Shown one piece after another: positions 7,727 through 15,562 of a stretch of DNA of 33,549 nt (its first letter is position 1; every line of letters begins with the position of its first letter). Location of the stretch: positions 1-33,549 of the forward strand of contig JBPCNH010000019.1 of the NCBI GenBank assembly GCA_051001455.1. Reading direction: 5' to 3'. The notes beneath the pieces are model-generated. The model had not been told where the DNA came from. It ran no database searches and was given only the letters and a program-made list of their open reading frames with translations. This DNA comes from JBPCNH01 sp051001455 (GTDB lineage Bacteria; Actinomycetota; CADDZG01; WHSQ01). The position numbers and the translations under genes were made by a program.

Positions 7727-8722
7727 TTAAGCAACGGGGGCGTCGGGCGCCCCGGGCACATCAGGAGGGTCTTGATCCGTGCTCTCGACGACGGGCGGAG
7801 GCTCTTCGGCGACGGCCAACATGGCCGCGATCGCCACCTCGATCTGATCGAGTGTCGGCGGCTTCGTCGTGATGCGCTGCAGTGCCAGGCCCGGAAGCAT
7901 CGACACCTTGAAGAAGACCGAATCCTCGTTGCGTGATGCCAGCTTGATGGCTTCATAAGAGATCCCCGCAAGAAGGGGGATGGCTGAAAGCCTGATCACG
8001 ATGCGCGGCAGCAAGGCCGCGTCCAGCACAAGGTCCATGATGAAGTGCGCCACTATCGTGAGGAACAGGACGATGAAGAGGAAGTTCGTACCGCAACGTA
8101 CGTGCAGGGTCGAGTACTTCCTGTCGATCTCGGACGGGACCAGATCATCCCCGTTCTCGTACGCGTAGATAGTCTTGTGCTCGGCGCCGTGGTATTGGAA
8201 TACCCGCCGGATGTCCTTGAACTGGCCGATGATGAGTAGGTAACCGACGAACATAGTGATCCGGATCGCGCCTTCGATCAGGTTGAAGACGAGTGGCTTC
8301 GTCTCGGAGAGATCCTGACCGCTTACGCGTTCGATCAAGCTGGTTCCCAGGACCGGCAGCACGATGAATATTGCCGAGAAGAACAACATTGCCACGCCCA
8401 ACGTCCATCCGAGTTGCTTGTCCGAGAGCTGCTCTTCTTCTTCGTCGAGGGCATGGTTGGCCGAGATCATCAGAGCCTTGATCCCGATCATCAATGACTC
8501 TCCGAGGACGAGGACGCCTCTGAAGAGAGGTTTCCTGAAGATCGGCTTGCGCTCTGCGAGAGTCGGCAAGGAGAAGCGCTCGACGGCGATCGTCTTATCC
8601 GGCTTCCGGCAGGCGACGGACCATGAGGCGGGCCCCCGCATCATGACCCCTTCCAGCACGGCCTGGCCCCCGATCGAGGGACGTCCGCCTACGGCGTGGC
8701 TATGTGGCTTGGAGTCGGGCAC
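7727..8722 (-). CDS. DUF1385 family membrane protein
   Basis: A 331-residue protein with the DUF1385 signature IGGQAVLEGVMMRGP at residues 17-31. Four hydrophobic segments follow, in TLGVAMLFFSAIFIVLPVLG, ITMFVGYLLIIGQ, NFLFIVLFLTIVAHFIM and IRLSAIPLLAGISYEAIK. Between the second and third lies the conserved YHGAEHKTIYAYENGD stretch, whose histidine and glutamates resemble a metal or catalytic site. A proline-rich acidic tail closes the protein. The family is found next to prfA/rpmE in many Gram-positive genomes and its function is unknown to me. The GTG at 8722 follows the rpmE stop by six bases. Confidence 0.88.
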   Translation of the reverse strand: MPDSKPHSHAVGGRPSIGGQAVLEGVMMRGPASWSVACRKPDKTIAVERFSLPTLAERKPIFRKPLFRGVLVLGESLMIGIKALMISANHALDEEEEQLSDKQLGWTLGVAMLFFSAIFIVLPVLGTSLIERVSGQDLSETKPLVFNLIEGAIRITMFVGYLLIIGQFKDIRRVFQYHGAEHKTIYAYENGDDLVPSEIDRKYSTLHVRCGTNFLFIVLFLTIVAHFIMDLVLDAALLPRIVIRLSAIPLLAGISYEAIKLASRNEDSVFFKVSMLPGLALQRITTKPPTLDQIEVAIAAMLAVAEEPPPVVESTDQDPPDVPGAPDAPVA

Positions 8723-8728
8723 GGATCT

Positions 8729-9016
8729 CTATGACTCGTCAGAGGCTGCGGCCGGGGCGTCCCCAGGGGTATCCGTGGAGGTTTCTGCAGGCTCCGCCTG
8801 CTTCGGCTGAGCGGGACGACGATTGGCGTACTTCTTCTGAAAGCGTTCGACGCGTCCACCGGTATCGACCAGCTTCTGCTTACCGGTATAGAAGGGATGG
8901 CACTGATTGCACAGCTCCACATGAAGCTCGTCTTTGACCGAGCGCGTCTCAAAGGTGTTCCCGCAGGAACAGGTCACCTTGGTCACCTTGAAATCGGGAT
9001 GGATCCCCTGCTTCAT
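8729..9016 (-). CDS. rpmE: 50S ribosomal protein L31 (zinc-binding type)
   Basis: Component of the large ribosomal subunit. It starts MKQGIHPDF and carries the zinc-type cysteine set: CSC at 16-18 and CNQC at 36-39, followed by HPFYTGKQK. The zinc-bearing form implies that a cysteine-free paralogue could exist elsewhere for zinc limitation. At 95 residues it is about 25 longer than the core family because of an alanine/proline/glutamate-rich disordered tail. Its ATG overlaps the stop of the preceding small membrane-protein gene (ATGA). Confidence 0.96.
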   Translation of the reverse strand: MKQGIHPDFKVTKVTCSCGNTFETRSVKDELHVELCNQCHPFYTGKQKLVDTGGRVERFQKKYANRRPAQPKQAEPAETSTDTPGDAPAAASDES

Positions 9017-9204
9017 CTGTTTTCTCCCTCGTTATGTTCGGTTCGGTCTGCCTTGTTGCCGGCTCCGATCAATGCCTGCTTTTCTCGGTTCTCACGCGCC
9101 CTCGCATAAGCGATGCTCGCTCTGGCCATGATCTTGAAAGTCAAGATCAAACCGCCGACAAGGCCAATGATAAGCAGCCACTGCGGCCAACCTAAGCCGA
9201 ACAA
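9013..9204 (-). CDS. Small single-pass membrane protein between rho and rpmE
   Basis: A 63-residue protein starting at a TTG (9204) four bases after the rho stop. AAGGGGG lies eight bases before the start. The stop overlaps the rpmE ATG by four bases. Residues 8-27 form one strongly hydrophobic helix (WLLIIGLVGGLILTFKIM), followed by a basic amphipathic stretch (ARASIAYARARENREKQ) and a polar tail, which is the pattern of an inner-membrane anchor with a cytosolic face. I do not recognise a family. The precise fit between two essential genes, with coupling at one end, argues that it is real. Confidence 0.6.
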   Translation of the reverse strand: MFGLGWPQWLLIIGLVGGLILTFKIMARASIAYARARENREKQALIGAGNKADRTEHNEGENR

Positions 9205-9207
9205 CCT

Positions 9208-10893
9208 CTATTCCCCCTTGACCGGCGCCTTGGCTATCTCGCTCAGGAACTGGGCGTTGCCGGCCGTAGCTTTCATCTTGTCGATCAAGAGCTCCAGTGC
9301 GCCGCCCTCAGCCAAGGCGTGGAGAACCCGGCGTAAGCGCCACACGAGCTGCAGCTCTTCGGGTGTCAGCAGGAGCTCCTCTTTACGGGTTCCCGAGGCC
9401 TGGATGTCGATCGCAGGGAAGATCCGTTTCTCCGACATCCTTCGGTCGAGCTTCAACTCCCAGTTGCCCGTCCCTTTGAACTCTTCGAAGATCACCTCGT
9501 CCATCCGCGAACCGGTCTCCACCAGCGCCGTGGCGAGGATCGTCAACGAGCCTCCGTGCTCGATGTTACGGGCTGCTCCGAAGAATCGCTTCGGCGGATA
9601 AAGGGCCGTGGAGTCGACACCACCGGACAGGATGCGGCCGGAAGCCGGTGTCGCGAGGTTGTAAGCCCTCGACAGACGGGTGATGCCGTCGAGCAGGATG
9701 AGAACATCCTGGCCCATCTCCACGAGGCGCTTGGCTCTCTCGAGAGTGAGCTCCGTAACTTGTATGTGGTCGTCGGATGGACGGTCGAAGGTCGAATAGA
9801 TGACGTCACCGTCTACGGAACGCTGCATGTCCGTGACCTCTTCAGGACGCTCGTCGACCAAGAGGACGATGAGCTTGGTCTCGGGGTTATTCGTCCGGAC
9901 CGAGTTCGCGATCTCTTTCATCACGGTGGTCTTGCCGGCCTTCGGTGGGCTCACGATCATCCCGCGTTGACCCTTTCCGATCGGCGCGATCAGATCGATG
10001 ATGCGAGGGGTTATGTCGCGGGGATTGGCCGCTTGTTCGAGCGTCAACCGGTCTTCCGGATAGAGCGGAACCAGATCCGCGAAGCGCGGCCTGTTCTGTG
10101 CTTTCTCGGGCGGTTGATCGTTTATCTCCTGGATCTTGAGGAGCGCTTGGTACTTCTCGGAATCCTTCGGCGAACGCACCGAGCCCTTCACCAGGTCGCC
10201 TTTCCGAAGATGGAAACGTCGCACCTGAGAGACCGAGACATAGACATCACGATCGCCCGGAAGGAAACCGCTGGTCCGGAGGAACCCATATCCCTCAGGG
10301 AGAAGATCCAACACCCCCGTGCGAACCTCGGCGTTCGGATCGTCCTCGGCCTCGAGGTCCTCCCACCGCTCATCGCGCATGTAATGGGGAACACCGCCAC
10401 CGCCGCCACCGCCGCCACCGCCGGAAGCGCCTCCGGAACCTCGCCCTCGACGGCGACGCCGGCCGCGAGGCTCTGCTTTCTCACGCTGACGAGGCCGGTT
10501 ATCGCGTCCGCCACCACCGCCACCGGATCCGCCGCCGCCTTGCCGCCTGCGGTTCTGATTGCTGCTGCGGTCGTCGCGCCGGTCACGGTCGTCGACCGCT
10601 CCTTCATCGCGCACGCCCGAAGAAGCCCCCTCGGTAGCGCTACCCGTTGGTGAGCCCGCACCGGTGTCACCAGATACCGAGGGTGGAGGCGTGGGGGCCT
10701 TCTCCCGCTTAGGTGTGGTCTCGCTCGTCGAAGCCGATCTCCGTTTCGGAGCGGCCCCGTTCCCCTTGCCCGAGATCACGTCGATGATCTCGGCCTTCTT
10801 CAAGCCCGAGACTTTGATATCGAGCGACCTTGCTATCTCTTTGAGCTCGGTTACGGCCTTCTTTTCTAGAACCGAGCGATCCATTGCTGACAC
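9208..10893 (-). CDS. rho: Transcription termination factor Rho
   Basis: Hexameric RNA-dependent ATPase that terminates transcription. Domains in order: Rho N-terminal helical domain (residues 1-45), a long low-complexity RNA-binding insert rich in Arg and Gly with a glycine run (about 50-170), a cold-shock-like primary RNA site with GYGFLR and DVYVS (200-222), then the ATPase core with Walker A PPKAGKTT (316-323), Walker B ILLDGITRL and the conserved SGGVDSTALYPPKRFFGAAR. At 561 residues it exceeds E. coli Rho by about 140, all in the insert, as is usual in Actinobacteria. The GTG at 10893 follows the transaldolase stop with no gap. Its AGGAGG site, five bases upstream, lies inside that gene's last codons. 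Confidence 0.97.
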   Translation of the reverse strand: MSAMDRSVLEKKAVTELKEIARSLDIKVSGLKKAEIIDVISGKGNGAAPKRRSASTSETTPKREKAPTPPPSVSGDTGAGSPTGSATEGASSGVRDEGAVDDRDRRDDRSSNQNRRRQGGGGSGGGGGGRDNRPRQREKAEPRGRRRRRGRGSGGASGGGGGGGGGGVPHYMRDERWEDLEAEDDPNAEVRTGVLDLLPEGYGFLRTSGFLPGDRDVYVSVSQVRRFHLRKGDLVKGSVRSPKDSEKYQALLKIQEINDQPPEKAQNRPRFADLVPLYPEDRLTLEQAANPRDITPRIIDLIAPIGKGQRGMIVSPPKAGKTTVMKEIANSVRTNNPETKLIVLLVDERPEEVTDMQRSVDGDVIYSTFDRPSDDHIQVTELTLERAKRLVEMGQDVLILLDGITRLSRAYNLATPASGRILSGGVDSTALYPPKRFFGAARNIEHGGSLTILATALVETGSRMDEVIFEEFKGTGNWELKLDRRMSEKRIFPAIDIQASGTRKEELLLTPEELQLVWRLRRVLHALAEGGALELLIDKMKATAGNAQFLSEIAKAPVKGE

Positions 10894-11574
10894 TTACGCC
10901 TCCTGCATCGACGGAAACAGCTCACCCAGGTTGGGTTTCGCCTTCTCCCAGTCATCCGTGAAAGTTCGGAATCCAGCGTCGGTGAGGGGGTGCTTCACCA
11001 GCATCTGGAAGACCTTGAAAGGCATCGTCGCTATATCTGCGCCCATCTTGGCCGCCTCGACAACGTGAATCGGATGCCGAAGGCTTGCGGCGAGGACCTG
11101 GGTTTCATATCCCTGGACCGCATAGATCTCACAGATGTCGGACAGCAATACCAGGCCATCCGTCGCGATGTCATCAAGCCTACCTAAAAAAGGAGAGATG
11201 ATGTAAGCCCCTGCTTCTGCGGCCAAGATTGCCTGCGTCGCCGAGAAGCACAGGGTCATGTTGACCTTGATGCCTTCGTCGGCCAATCGGCGGGTCGCAC
11301 CGAGCCCATTCGCAGTCGTAGCGATCTTCACGACCGCGTTATCCGCAATCTGCGCTATCTCCCGACCCTGGGCAACGAGGTTATCCGTGTCGTCGCCCAC
11401 GGTCTCGATGGAAACGTCTCCATCAACAGTGGAACAGATCTCCTTCACGAGCGTGAGGAAGCTCGCGTCCTCCTTACCGATCAGTGTCGGATTGGTGGTG
11501 ACACCGCGGAGCACCCCCCACCTGACTCCTTCACGGATCTCATCCATGCTGGCGGTATCAAGGAAAAGCTTCAC
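10894..11574 (-). CDS. Transaldolase of the small TalC/fructose-6-phosphate aldolase-like type
   Basis: A 226-residue class-I aldolase of the compact transaldolase subfamily. It has the N-terminal MKLFLDTA, TTNPTL (26-31), the Schiff-base lysine in VVKIATTANGL (K83), NMTLCFS and the phosphate-binding region near SPFLGRLDD. Members transfer dihydroxyacetone units in the pentose phosphate pathway or act as fructose-6-phosphate aldolases. The GTG at 11574 has AAGGGAG six bases upstream. It sits in one run with cyclic-diphosphoglycerate synthetase, 2-phosphoglycerate kinase and rho. With rpiB nearby, transaldolase is the more likely activity, but sequence reading alone does not settle it. Confidence 0.9.
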   Translation of the reverse strand: MKLFLDTASMDEIREGVRWGVLRGVTTNPTLIGKEDASFLTLVKEICSTVDGDVSIETVGDDTDNLVAQGREIAQIADNAVVKIATTANGLGATRRLADEGIKVNMTLCFSATQAILAAEAGAYIISPFLGRLDDIATDGLVLLSDICEIYAVQGYETQVLAASLRHPIHVVEAAKMGADIATMPFKVFQMLVKHPLTDAGFRTFTDDWEKAKPNLGELFPSMQEA

Positions 11575-11595
11575 GCTGAACTCCCTTCGATTCTT

Positions 11596-12579
11596 CTAGC
11601 GATCGATGACTTCGACCGCGCGCTCCAATAAGTTTTCGTCACCCTCAGCAGACACAGCCACTCCGCGCTCGGCCACTTGCAGAGCTTTGTGGATCACTTC
11701 TTCGACGATCTGGGAGAGAGTGTCATCGAGGTTCTCGTGCTGGATCGTTGGGACCTCTCGCATGAGCGCAGACGAGGCCATGTATTTCTGGATCTTACGG
11801 ATCTTCTTAAAGTTGTCGAGGTACCGGTCTGCGGGACGTGTGCGAGCTTCGCGAGTGCGCGCATAGAAGTGGCTGCGGTGCAACTCTTCATCCTCGATCG
11901 TGAGCAGTAAAGGAACGATGACGGCTCGCTCACTCTCTGCGCTCGAGAGGAACCCCGGGACGAGATGGGCGCCCTCGAGGATCATGTCGGTACCCTCGTC
12001 GATCGCCCTATCGATAAGAGCCTGCGCGCCGACGGCCACCGCCGCGGCTTGCTCCCGGAAACCGATGATCAACCTGTCTCCGGAGTGAGGGATCGGTTGC
12101 CGGACCGCCTTATCGGCTTCGAAAGAAGACGCATACAGCGTCGGGAACATCTCGGCCGTGAACGCGCTTCGGAGCACTTCTCTCACCGCATCCGTCGAGA
12201 CAACCCTGGTGATGCCGAGGCGGCCTGCGAGCTGTGTGGCGACGGTCGATTTCCCGACGCCGGTTCCTCCACCGATCAGGATGATCAAGGGGACATCGAG
12301 CTCGGCGATCGACTGCCACTTGATGAAAGCCTGGGCATACTTCTCCCCTGCCTCGGCGCGCAGGGTGTCCACCGTCAGCTTCTGGAGCTCCTTCACAGTG
12401 ACGCTGGCAGTTCCCAGCGCCAGGAGTTCCTCCTCGACCCGGTTGGCGACGAGATAACAACGGGCGGGTGCCAGCCCGGAGACCATCAGAGACGAAGCCG
12501 TCAAGCCTTTCGAGAAGGGCAGACCGTGCTCGTGTTCGGCGATGAAGACCTGCTTACGTCGCTTCTGCTTATCCACCAT
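11596..12579 (-). CDS. 2-phosphoglycerate kinase
   Basis: Likely phosphorylates 2-phosphoglycerate with ATP to 2,3-bisphosphoglycerate, the precursor for the next enzyme's cyclic product. The 327-residue protein has two parts. Residues 8-90 form an ATP-cone-like domain (LPFSKGLTASSL, then VEEEL and VTVKELQKLTVDTL). The kinase core has Walker A GGGTGVGKST (103-112), STDAVREVLR, and ILEGAHLVPG as a Walker-B-like segment. This arrangement matches the methanogen 2-phosphoglycerate kinase family. The ATG at 12579 lies eight bases after the stop of the cyclic-2,3-diphosphoglycerate synthetase gene with only a weak ribosome binding site, so coupling is likely. The assignment rests on remembered family architecture plus the neighbour. 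Confidence 0.85.
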   Translation of the reverse strand: MVDKQKRRKQVFIAEHEHGLPFSKGLTASSLMVSGLAPARCYLVANRVEEELLALGTASVTVKELQKLTVDTLRAEAGEKYAQAFIKWQSIAELDVPLIILIGGGTGVGKSTVATQLAGRLGITRVVSTDAVREVLRSAFTAEMFPTLYASSFEADKAVRQPIPHSGDRLIIGFREQAAAVAVGAQALIDRAIDEGTDMILEGAHLVPGFLSSAESERAVIVPLLLTIEDEELHRSHFYARTREARTRPADRYLDNFKKIRKIQKYMASSALMREVPTIQHENLDDTLSQIVEEVIHKALQVAERGVAVSAEGDENLLERAVEVIDR

Positions 12580-12587
12580 CGGGATGC

Positions 12588-13955
12588 CTAACGGGAGACT
12601 TCCTCGAAACGACTGCGAGCCTGATCCGCGGCCGCGACGAACACATCACTGAGGTCGGCGTCATCCGTAGCAAGCGGAACGTTGTCCATGTAGACGACAT
12701 CCATCCCCTGATCCAAGGCTTGCCGGGTGGCGACATCGATCGCAGCAGCCTTGATCTCGCAGAGCAAAAGATCCGCTCCCCCCATGTCTCTCAGGTCCTC
12801 TCGCAGCTTCGTTCTGTCGGAAAGTGCATGACTGATCCCGGTTATCTCGCATCCATGAACTTCCTCCAGGTGACTCTTCATGGAGGGTCCCGCAGTCTCT
12901 GGAGCCGTGGTTGCTACGAAAGCTCTGGTTCCATCCACGGAGCGGGTCGGTCCGGGGCGAAAGACGGTTCGAACCACTGGGATCTCTCTCTTGTCTTCAT
13001 CTCTCCGACCGGGACGCCACGCGTCCTGGATCAAGGAAGTGAGGGATGAGACTTTGGAAGAAGAACCGAACGGCTCTTCGCACATAGTAACGACGACGAA
13101 GTCCGCTAGCAACAGTCTGTACAACCCGAGATAGCCGGCCACGTATTCCTCGGGTATCGAGGCAGGCATCACCAGGCAGGTCGTGTCGGCGTGCACGGGC
13201 GGGATGGCCGAGCCGGACCCCTCCAGCAACAGGAGGTCCCCGCCTAGGTCGTTGGCCACCTCGACCCCCGCCGGAACGTTGGATATCTCGACGCCACCAG
13301 CCAGCCCTCCTCCGCAGCGACGGCACCCGACGGTGGGCACCCGCGCCAGCAAAGCGTCTTCGATGTAGTCCGAGGCGGCGTGCTTCCCTTGCTCGGCCAT
13401 CGCCAGTAGATCCGCCGGTTCGAGAGTAGCCTCGTCGCCGCGCAAGACCTCGGGGTGCTCGGGGCCTCCCCTGCCCATCGCAAGCACGACCGGACGACGA
13501 CCCGCGTCTCTCAAGGCGCGCGCTGCGAAACCACTGATGGCGGTCTTTCCCGTGCGCTTCCCGGTTCCTATGACCGCCATCGACGGGATCGTTGCCAGGC
13601 GAGGCCTAGGCGGTGGGGTGAAGCGGAAATCCGCTCCCTCGTAGGCCACCTGGTGGCGAAGAGCTATCGATATCAGCTCCATGCGGCGTCGGTAGTCGAG
13701 AACGGGCTCATCGGAGAGGTCGATGACCGCGTCGGGCCGAAGCTCCTGGAGGGCCTTTGAGAGCTCGTCGCGAGCATCACTGCCGGTCCGGACCGGGATC
13801 GCACCGTAGGCGTCGATACCTCCGGCGGGGAGCTTCTCCTGGCCCCCCACGAGAAGGGCGGCCAGGACCACGTGCCCGCGCTCGATCAACCCGTCCAATG
13901 CGGACTGGACGACCGGGGGGTAATGCTCGCCGTCGGCGATAACCAGGTACCGGAT
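12588..13955 (-). CDS. Cyclic 2,3-diphosphoglycerate synthetase
   Basis: Uses ATP to close 2,3-bisphosphoglycerate into cyclic 2,3-diphosphoglycerate, a thermoprotectant and phosphate reserve known from thermophilic methanogens. The P-loop is GTGKRTGKT (about residues 130-138). Later come MGRGGPEHPEV, a cysteine pair in VGCRRCGGG, and LLLLEGSGSAIPPV. The frame extends in good order upstream of the first standard start (TTG, 13898), giving an N-terminus RYLVIADGEHYPPVVQ that resembles the family start. No ATG, GTG or TTG precedes it before the stop at 13967. An ATC at 13955 sits five bases after GAGGAG, and a CTG at 13946 is the alternative. The coordinate given is therefore a judgement. It heads the unit containing 2-phosphoglycerate kinase, transaldolase and rho. 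Confidence 0.85.
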   Translation of the reverse strand: MRYLVIADGEHYPPVVQSALDGLIERGHVVLAALLVGGQEKLPAGGIDAYGAIPVRTGSDARDELSKALQELRPDAVIDLSDEPVLDYRRRMELISIALRHQVAYEGADFRFTPPPRPRLATIPSMAVIGTGKRTGKTAISGFAARALRDAGRRPVVLAMGRGGPEHPEVLRGDEATLEPADLLAMAEQGKHAASDYIEDALLARVPTVGCRRCGGGLAGGVEISNVPAGVEVANDLGGDLLLLEGSGSAIPPVHADTTCLVMPASIPEEYVAGYLGLYRLLLADFVVVTMCEEPFGSSSKVSSLTSLIQDAWRPGRRDEDKREIPVVRTVFRPGPTRSVDGTRAFVATTAPETAGPSMKSHLEEVHGCEITGISHALSDRTKLREDLRDMGGADLLLCEIKAAAIDVATRQALDQGMDVVYMDNVPLATDDADLSDVFVAAADQARSRFEEVSR

Positions 13956-14050
13956 GACCTCTCCTCAAAAACTGGAAAAGGTTAGGGAATGACGCAGAAG
14001 GGGAAACCATAGAGCACGAAGCAAGTCACCCGACTTTAGGGGGGATAGAC

Positions 14051-14905
14051 ATGTTCGGAAGGGATCGACGCGACAGCCCGGAGCACCATGACCGAGGCGC
14101 CACCGCGACCCACCGAGACAGGGTCGACGCCACCGCGCGCGGAGGTATCTCCGGAGGAGCACTGGCCACCGGAGTGGTGGTCGCACAAGGCGCCATGCTG
14201 CTGCTTACCGCACTGGTTGGGGCCGCACTAGTTTCTGCAGGTCAGATCGCCGAGGGCGATCCCGCGGCCGGCCTCGACGCATCCGCCACCGAGATTGGGA
14301 TCGGAGTGGCGATCGCATTCCTGCTCGTCCAGTTCCTCGCTTACATGTGGGGTGGCCACACGGCCGCCCGTATGGCCCGAGGAGCAGGCCTCGCACACGG
14401 ACTCCTGGTGCCGTTGATCAGCCTGTTGCTCGCACTGGCGATCGGGGCGATAGCAGCAGTGCTGCAGGCGAACGCCGCTCTGAACCTGCCCTTCGGGACC
14501 GGACGGCTCCCGCTCGAGGGCAACTATGAGGTCACCTGGGGCATCGGCGCAGGGGTAGCAGCGCTCGTCGCCATGTTCCTCGGCGGAGCCCTTGGGGGCA
14601 TGCGTGGCGAGCATTGGCACACGCGCCTCGAACGCGATGCCGGCGCGGGGGTGGTCACGGAGCGTGACGACAGAGACGTCGTCCACGACGACCGGGCTGA
14701 AAACCGCGCCGCAGCAACCACCTCGGATGACTCCAGAGAGGTAACGACCGGCGGGATGGCCGGACGGGAGCACCCGGAGACGAAAGAGCACGACTACGAC
14801 ACCGAGGACGTCCAGATGGAGAGAGAAGAGAGGTCTACTCCAGAGGGACGGGAAGTCGATGTACGGGAAGAGCACCATGCAAGCAGGGGAAACGACGACC
14901 GCTAG
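14051..14905 (+). CDS. Four-helix membrane protein with long charged tail
   Basis: A 284-residue protein whose ATG has AGGGGGG six bases upstream. A short charged N-terminus is followed by four hydrophobic segments at about 38-62, 80-102, 115-142 and 162-184. Glycine and alanine are abundant, and a GGHTAARMARGAGLAHG loop follows the second helix. The last 90 residues are a very hydrophilic, Asp/Glu/Arg/His-rich, probably disordered cytosolic tail. The core resembles the small YrzE/TIGR04086-like membrane proteins, but I cannot assign a function. It is divergent from the cyclic-diphosphoglycerate synthetase gene and is closed by a strong hairpin terminator. Confidence 0.75.
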   Translation: MFGRDRRDSPEHHDRGATATHRDRVDATARGGISGGALATGVVVAQGAMLLLTALVGAALVSAGQIAEGDPAAGLDASATEIGIGVAIAFLLVQFLAYMWGGHTAARMARGAGLAHGLLVPLISLLLALAIGAIAAVLQANAALNLPFGTGRLPLEGNYEVTWGIGAGVAALVAMFLGGALGGMRGEHWHTRLERDAGAGVVTERDDRDVVHDDRAENRAAATTSDDSREVTTGGMAGREHPETKEHDYDTEDVQMEREERSTPEGREVDVREEHHASRGNDDR

Positions 14906-14923
14906 CAGTGACGGGACCGACAG

Positions 14924-14953
14924 AATGAGGCCGCCCTCCGGGGCGGCCTCATT
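14924..14953 (+). terminator. Strong hairpin terminator
   Basis: A perfect 12-base-pair stem (14924-14935 with 14942-14953) and a six-base loop lie 19 bases after the membrane-protein stop. The stem is GC-rich in its inner nine pairs. There is no T-run, which is common for actinobacterial terminators. It separates the membrane-protein gene from the cupredoxin gene on the same strand. Confidence 0.8.
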
Positions 14954-15052
14954 CACATCCCGGCCGATCCGGGAGCGCAGTGACCTTCGAACGACGTCAA
15001 AGGGGCCTCGCCCGTGGCAGGAGCCCGCCTTCTACCGGAGAACCGTTCAGTT

Positions 15053-15547
15053 ATGACCTTGATGAAAGGGATCTCGCTGACCCTGGCGCTGGCTGTGCTT
15101 GCGCCGCTGTCGGGCGCGCAAGCCGGTCCCGGCGCCACGGATACCGTCACGGAGGTCTCCGTTGAGGATGCCGCGGTCGAACCGACCGACGGCTACATCT
15201 TCGCTGCGGGCGGGACCCCGTTGAGCAACGGTCTGTTCTTCCCTGGGACCGCCTTCTGCTCGGGGGGCGAATGCGAGACCCAAGGGTCACCAGCCCGTGT
15301 GGCAGAGGGTGAGGATGTGACCTTCACCAACCTGGACCTCGGCACCTTCTCGGGAATCCACCAGATCATCTCGCGCGAGGAAAAGAAAAAGAAGAAGAAA
15401 AAGAAGAAACCACTCTTCTCCTCAGAACCCGTCGACGGTCCCGGACAGGTGCAGATTCGCACTTCGCATCTCAAACCGGGTGTCTACTTCTATTACTGCT
15501 CGACGCACTTCGGGATGGACGGCGCCCTCGAGGTCTACGAGCCTTAA
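15053..15547 (+). CDS. Secreted cupredoxin (type-1 copper protein) with poly-lysine loop
   Basis: A 164-residue exported protein with a plastocyanin/azurin-like fold. Residues 1-24 form a signal peptide ending SGAQAG. Copper ligands are readable: a histidine in SGIHQI, then cysteine, histidine and methionine in YYCSTHFGMDG near the C-terminus, which is the CxxHxxM pattern of type-1 sites. Between the two ligand regions lies a loop with nine consecutive lysines, encoded by a 33-base all-purine tract. There is no lipobox or second domain. It probably carries electrons or copper outside the membrane. The ATG at 15053 has GGAGAA ten bases upstream; the ATG at 15062 is an alternative. Confidence 0.82.
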   Translation: MTLMKGISLTLALAVLAPLSGAQAGPGATDTVTEVSVEDAAVEPTDGYIFAAGGTPLSNGLFFPGTAFCSGGECETQGSPARVAEGEDVTFTNLDLGTFSGIHQIISREEKKKKKKKKKPLFSSEPVDGPGQVQIRTSHLKPGVYFYYCSTHFGMDGALEVYEP

Positions 15548-15562
15548 CTACCTCTGGTATCG

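Noticed and set aside
10388..10432. CCACCGCCG tandem-like repeat
   Set aside because: It is the complement of the glycine run in the Rho RNA-binding insert, ordinary low complexity rather than a CRISPR or a separate repeat element.
9556..10653. Long plus-strand frame of 365 codons
   Set aside because: Antisense to rho; no recognisable domain, and it ends in the complement of the Gly/Arg-rich insert.
13967..14050. Clear bidirectional promoter between cPGS and the membrane-protein gene
   Set aside because: A TAACCT hexamer exists on the minus strand, but no matching -35 or convincing plus-strand element could be defined.
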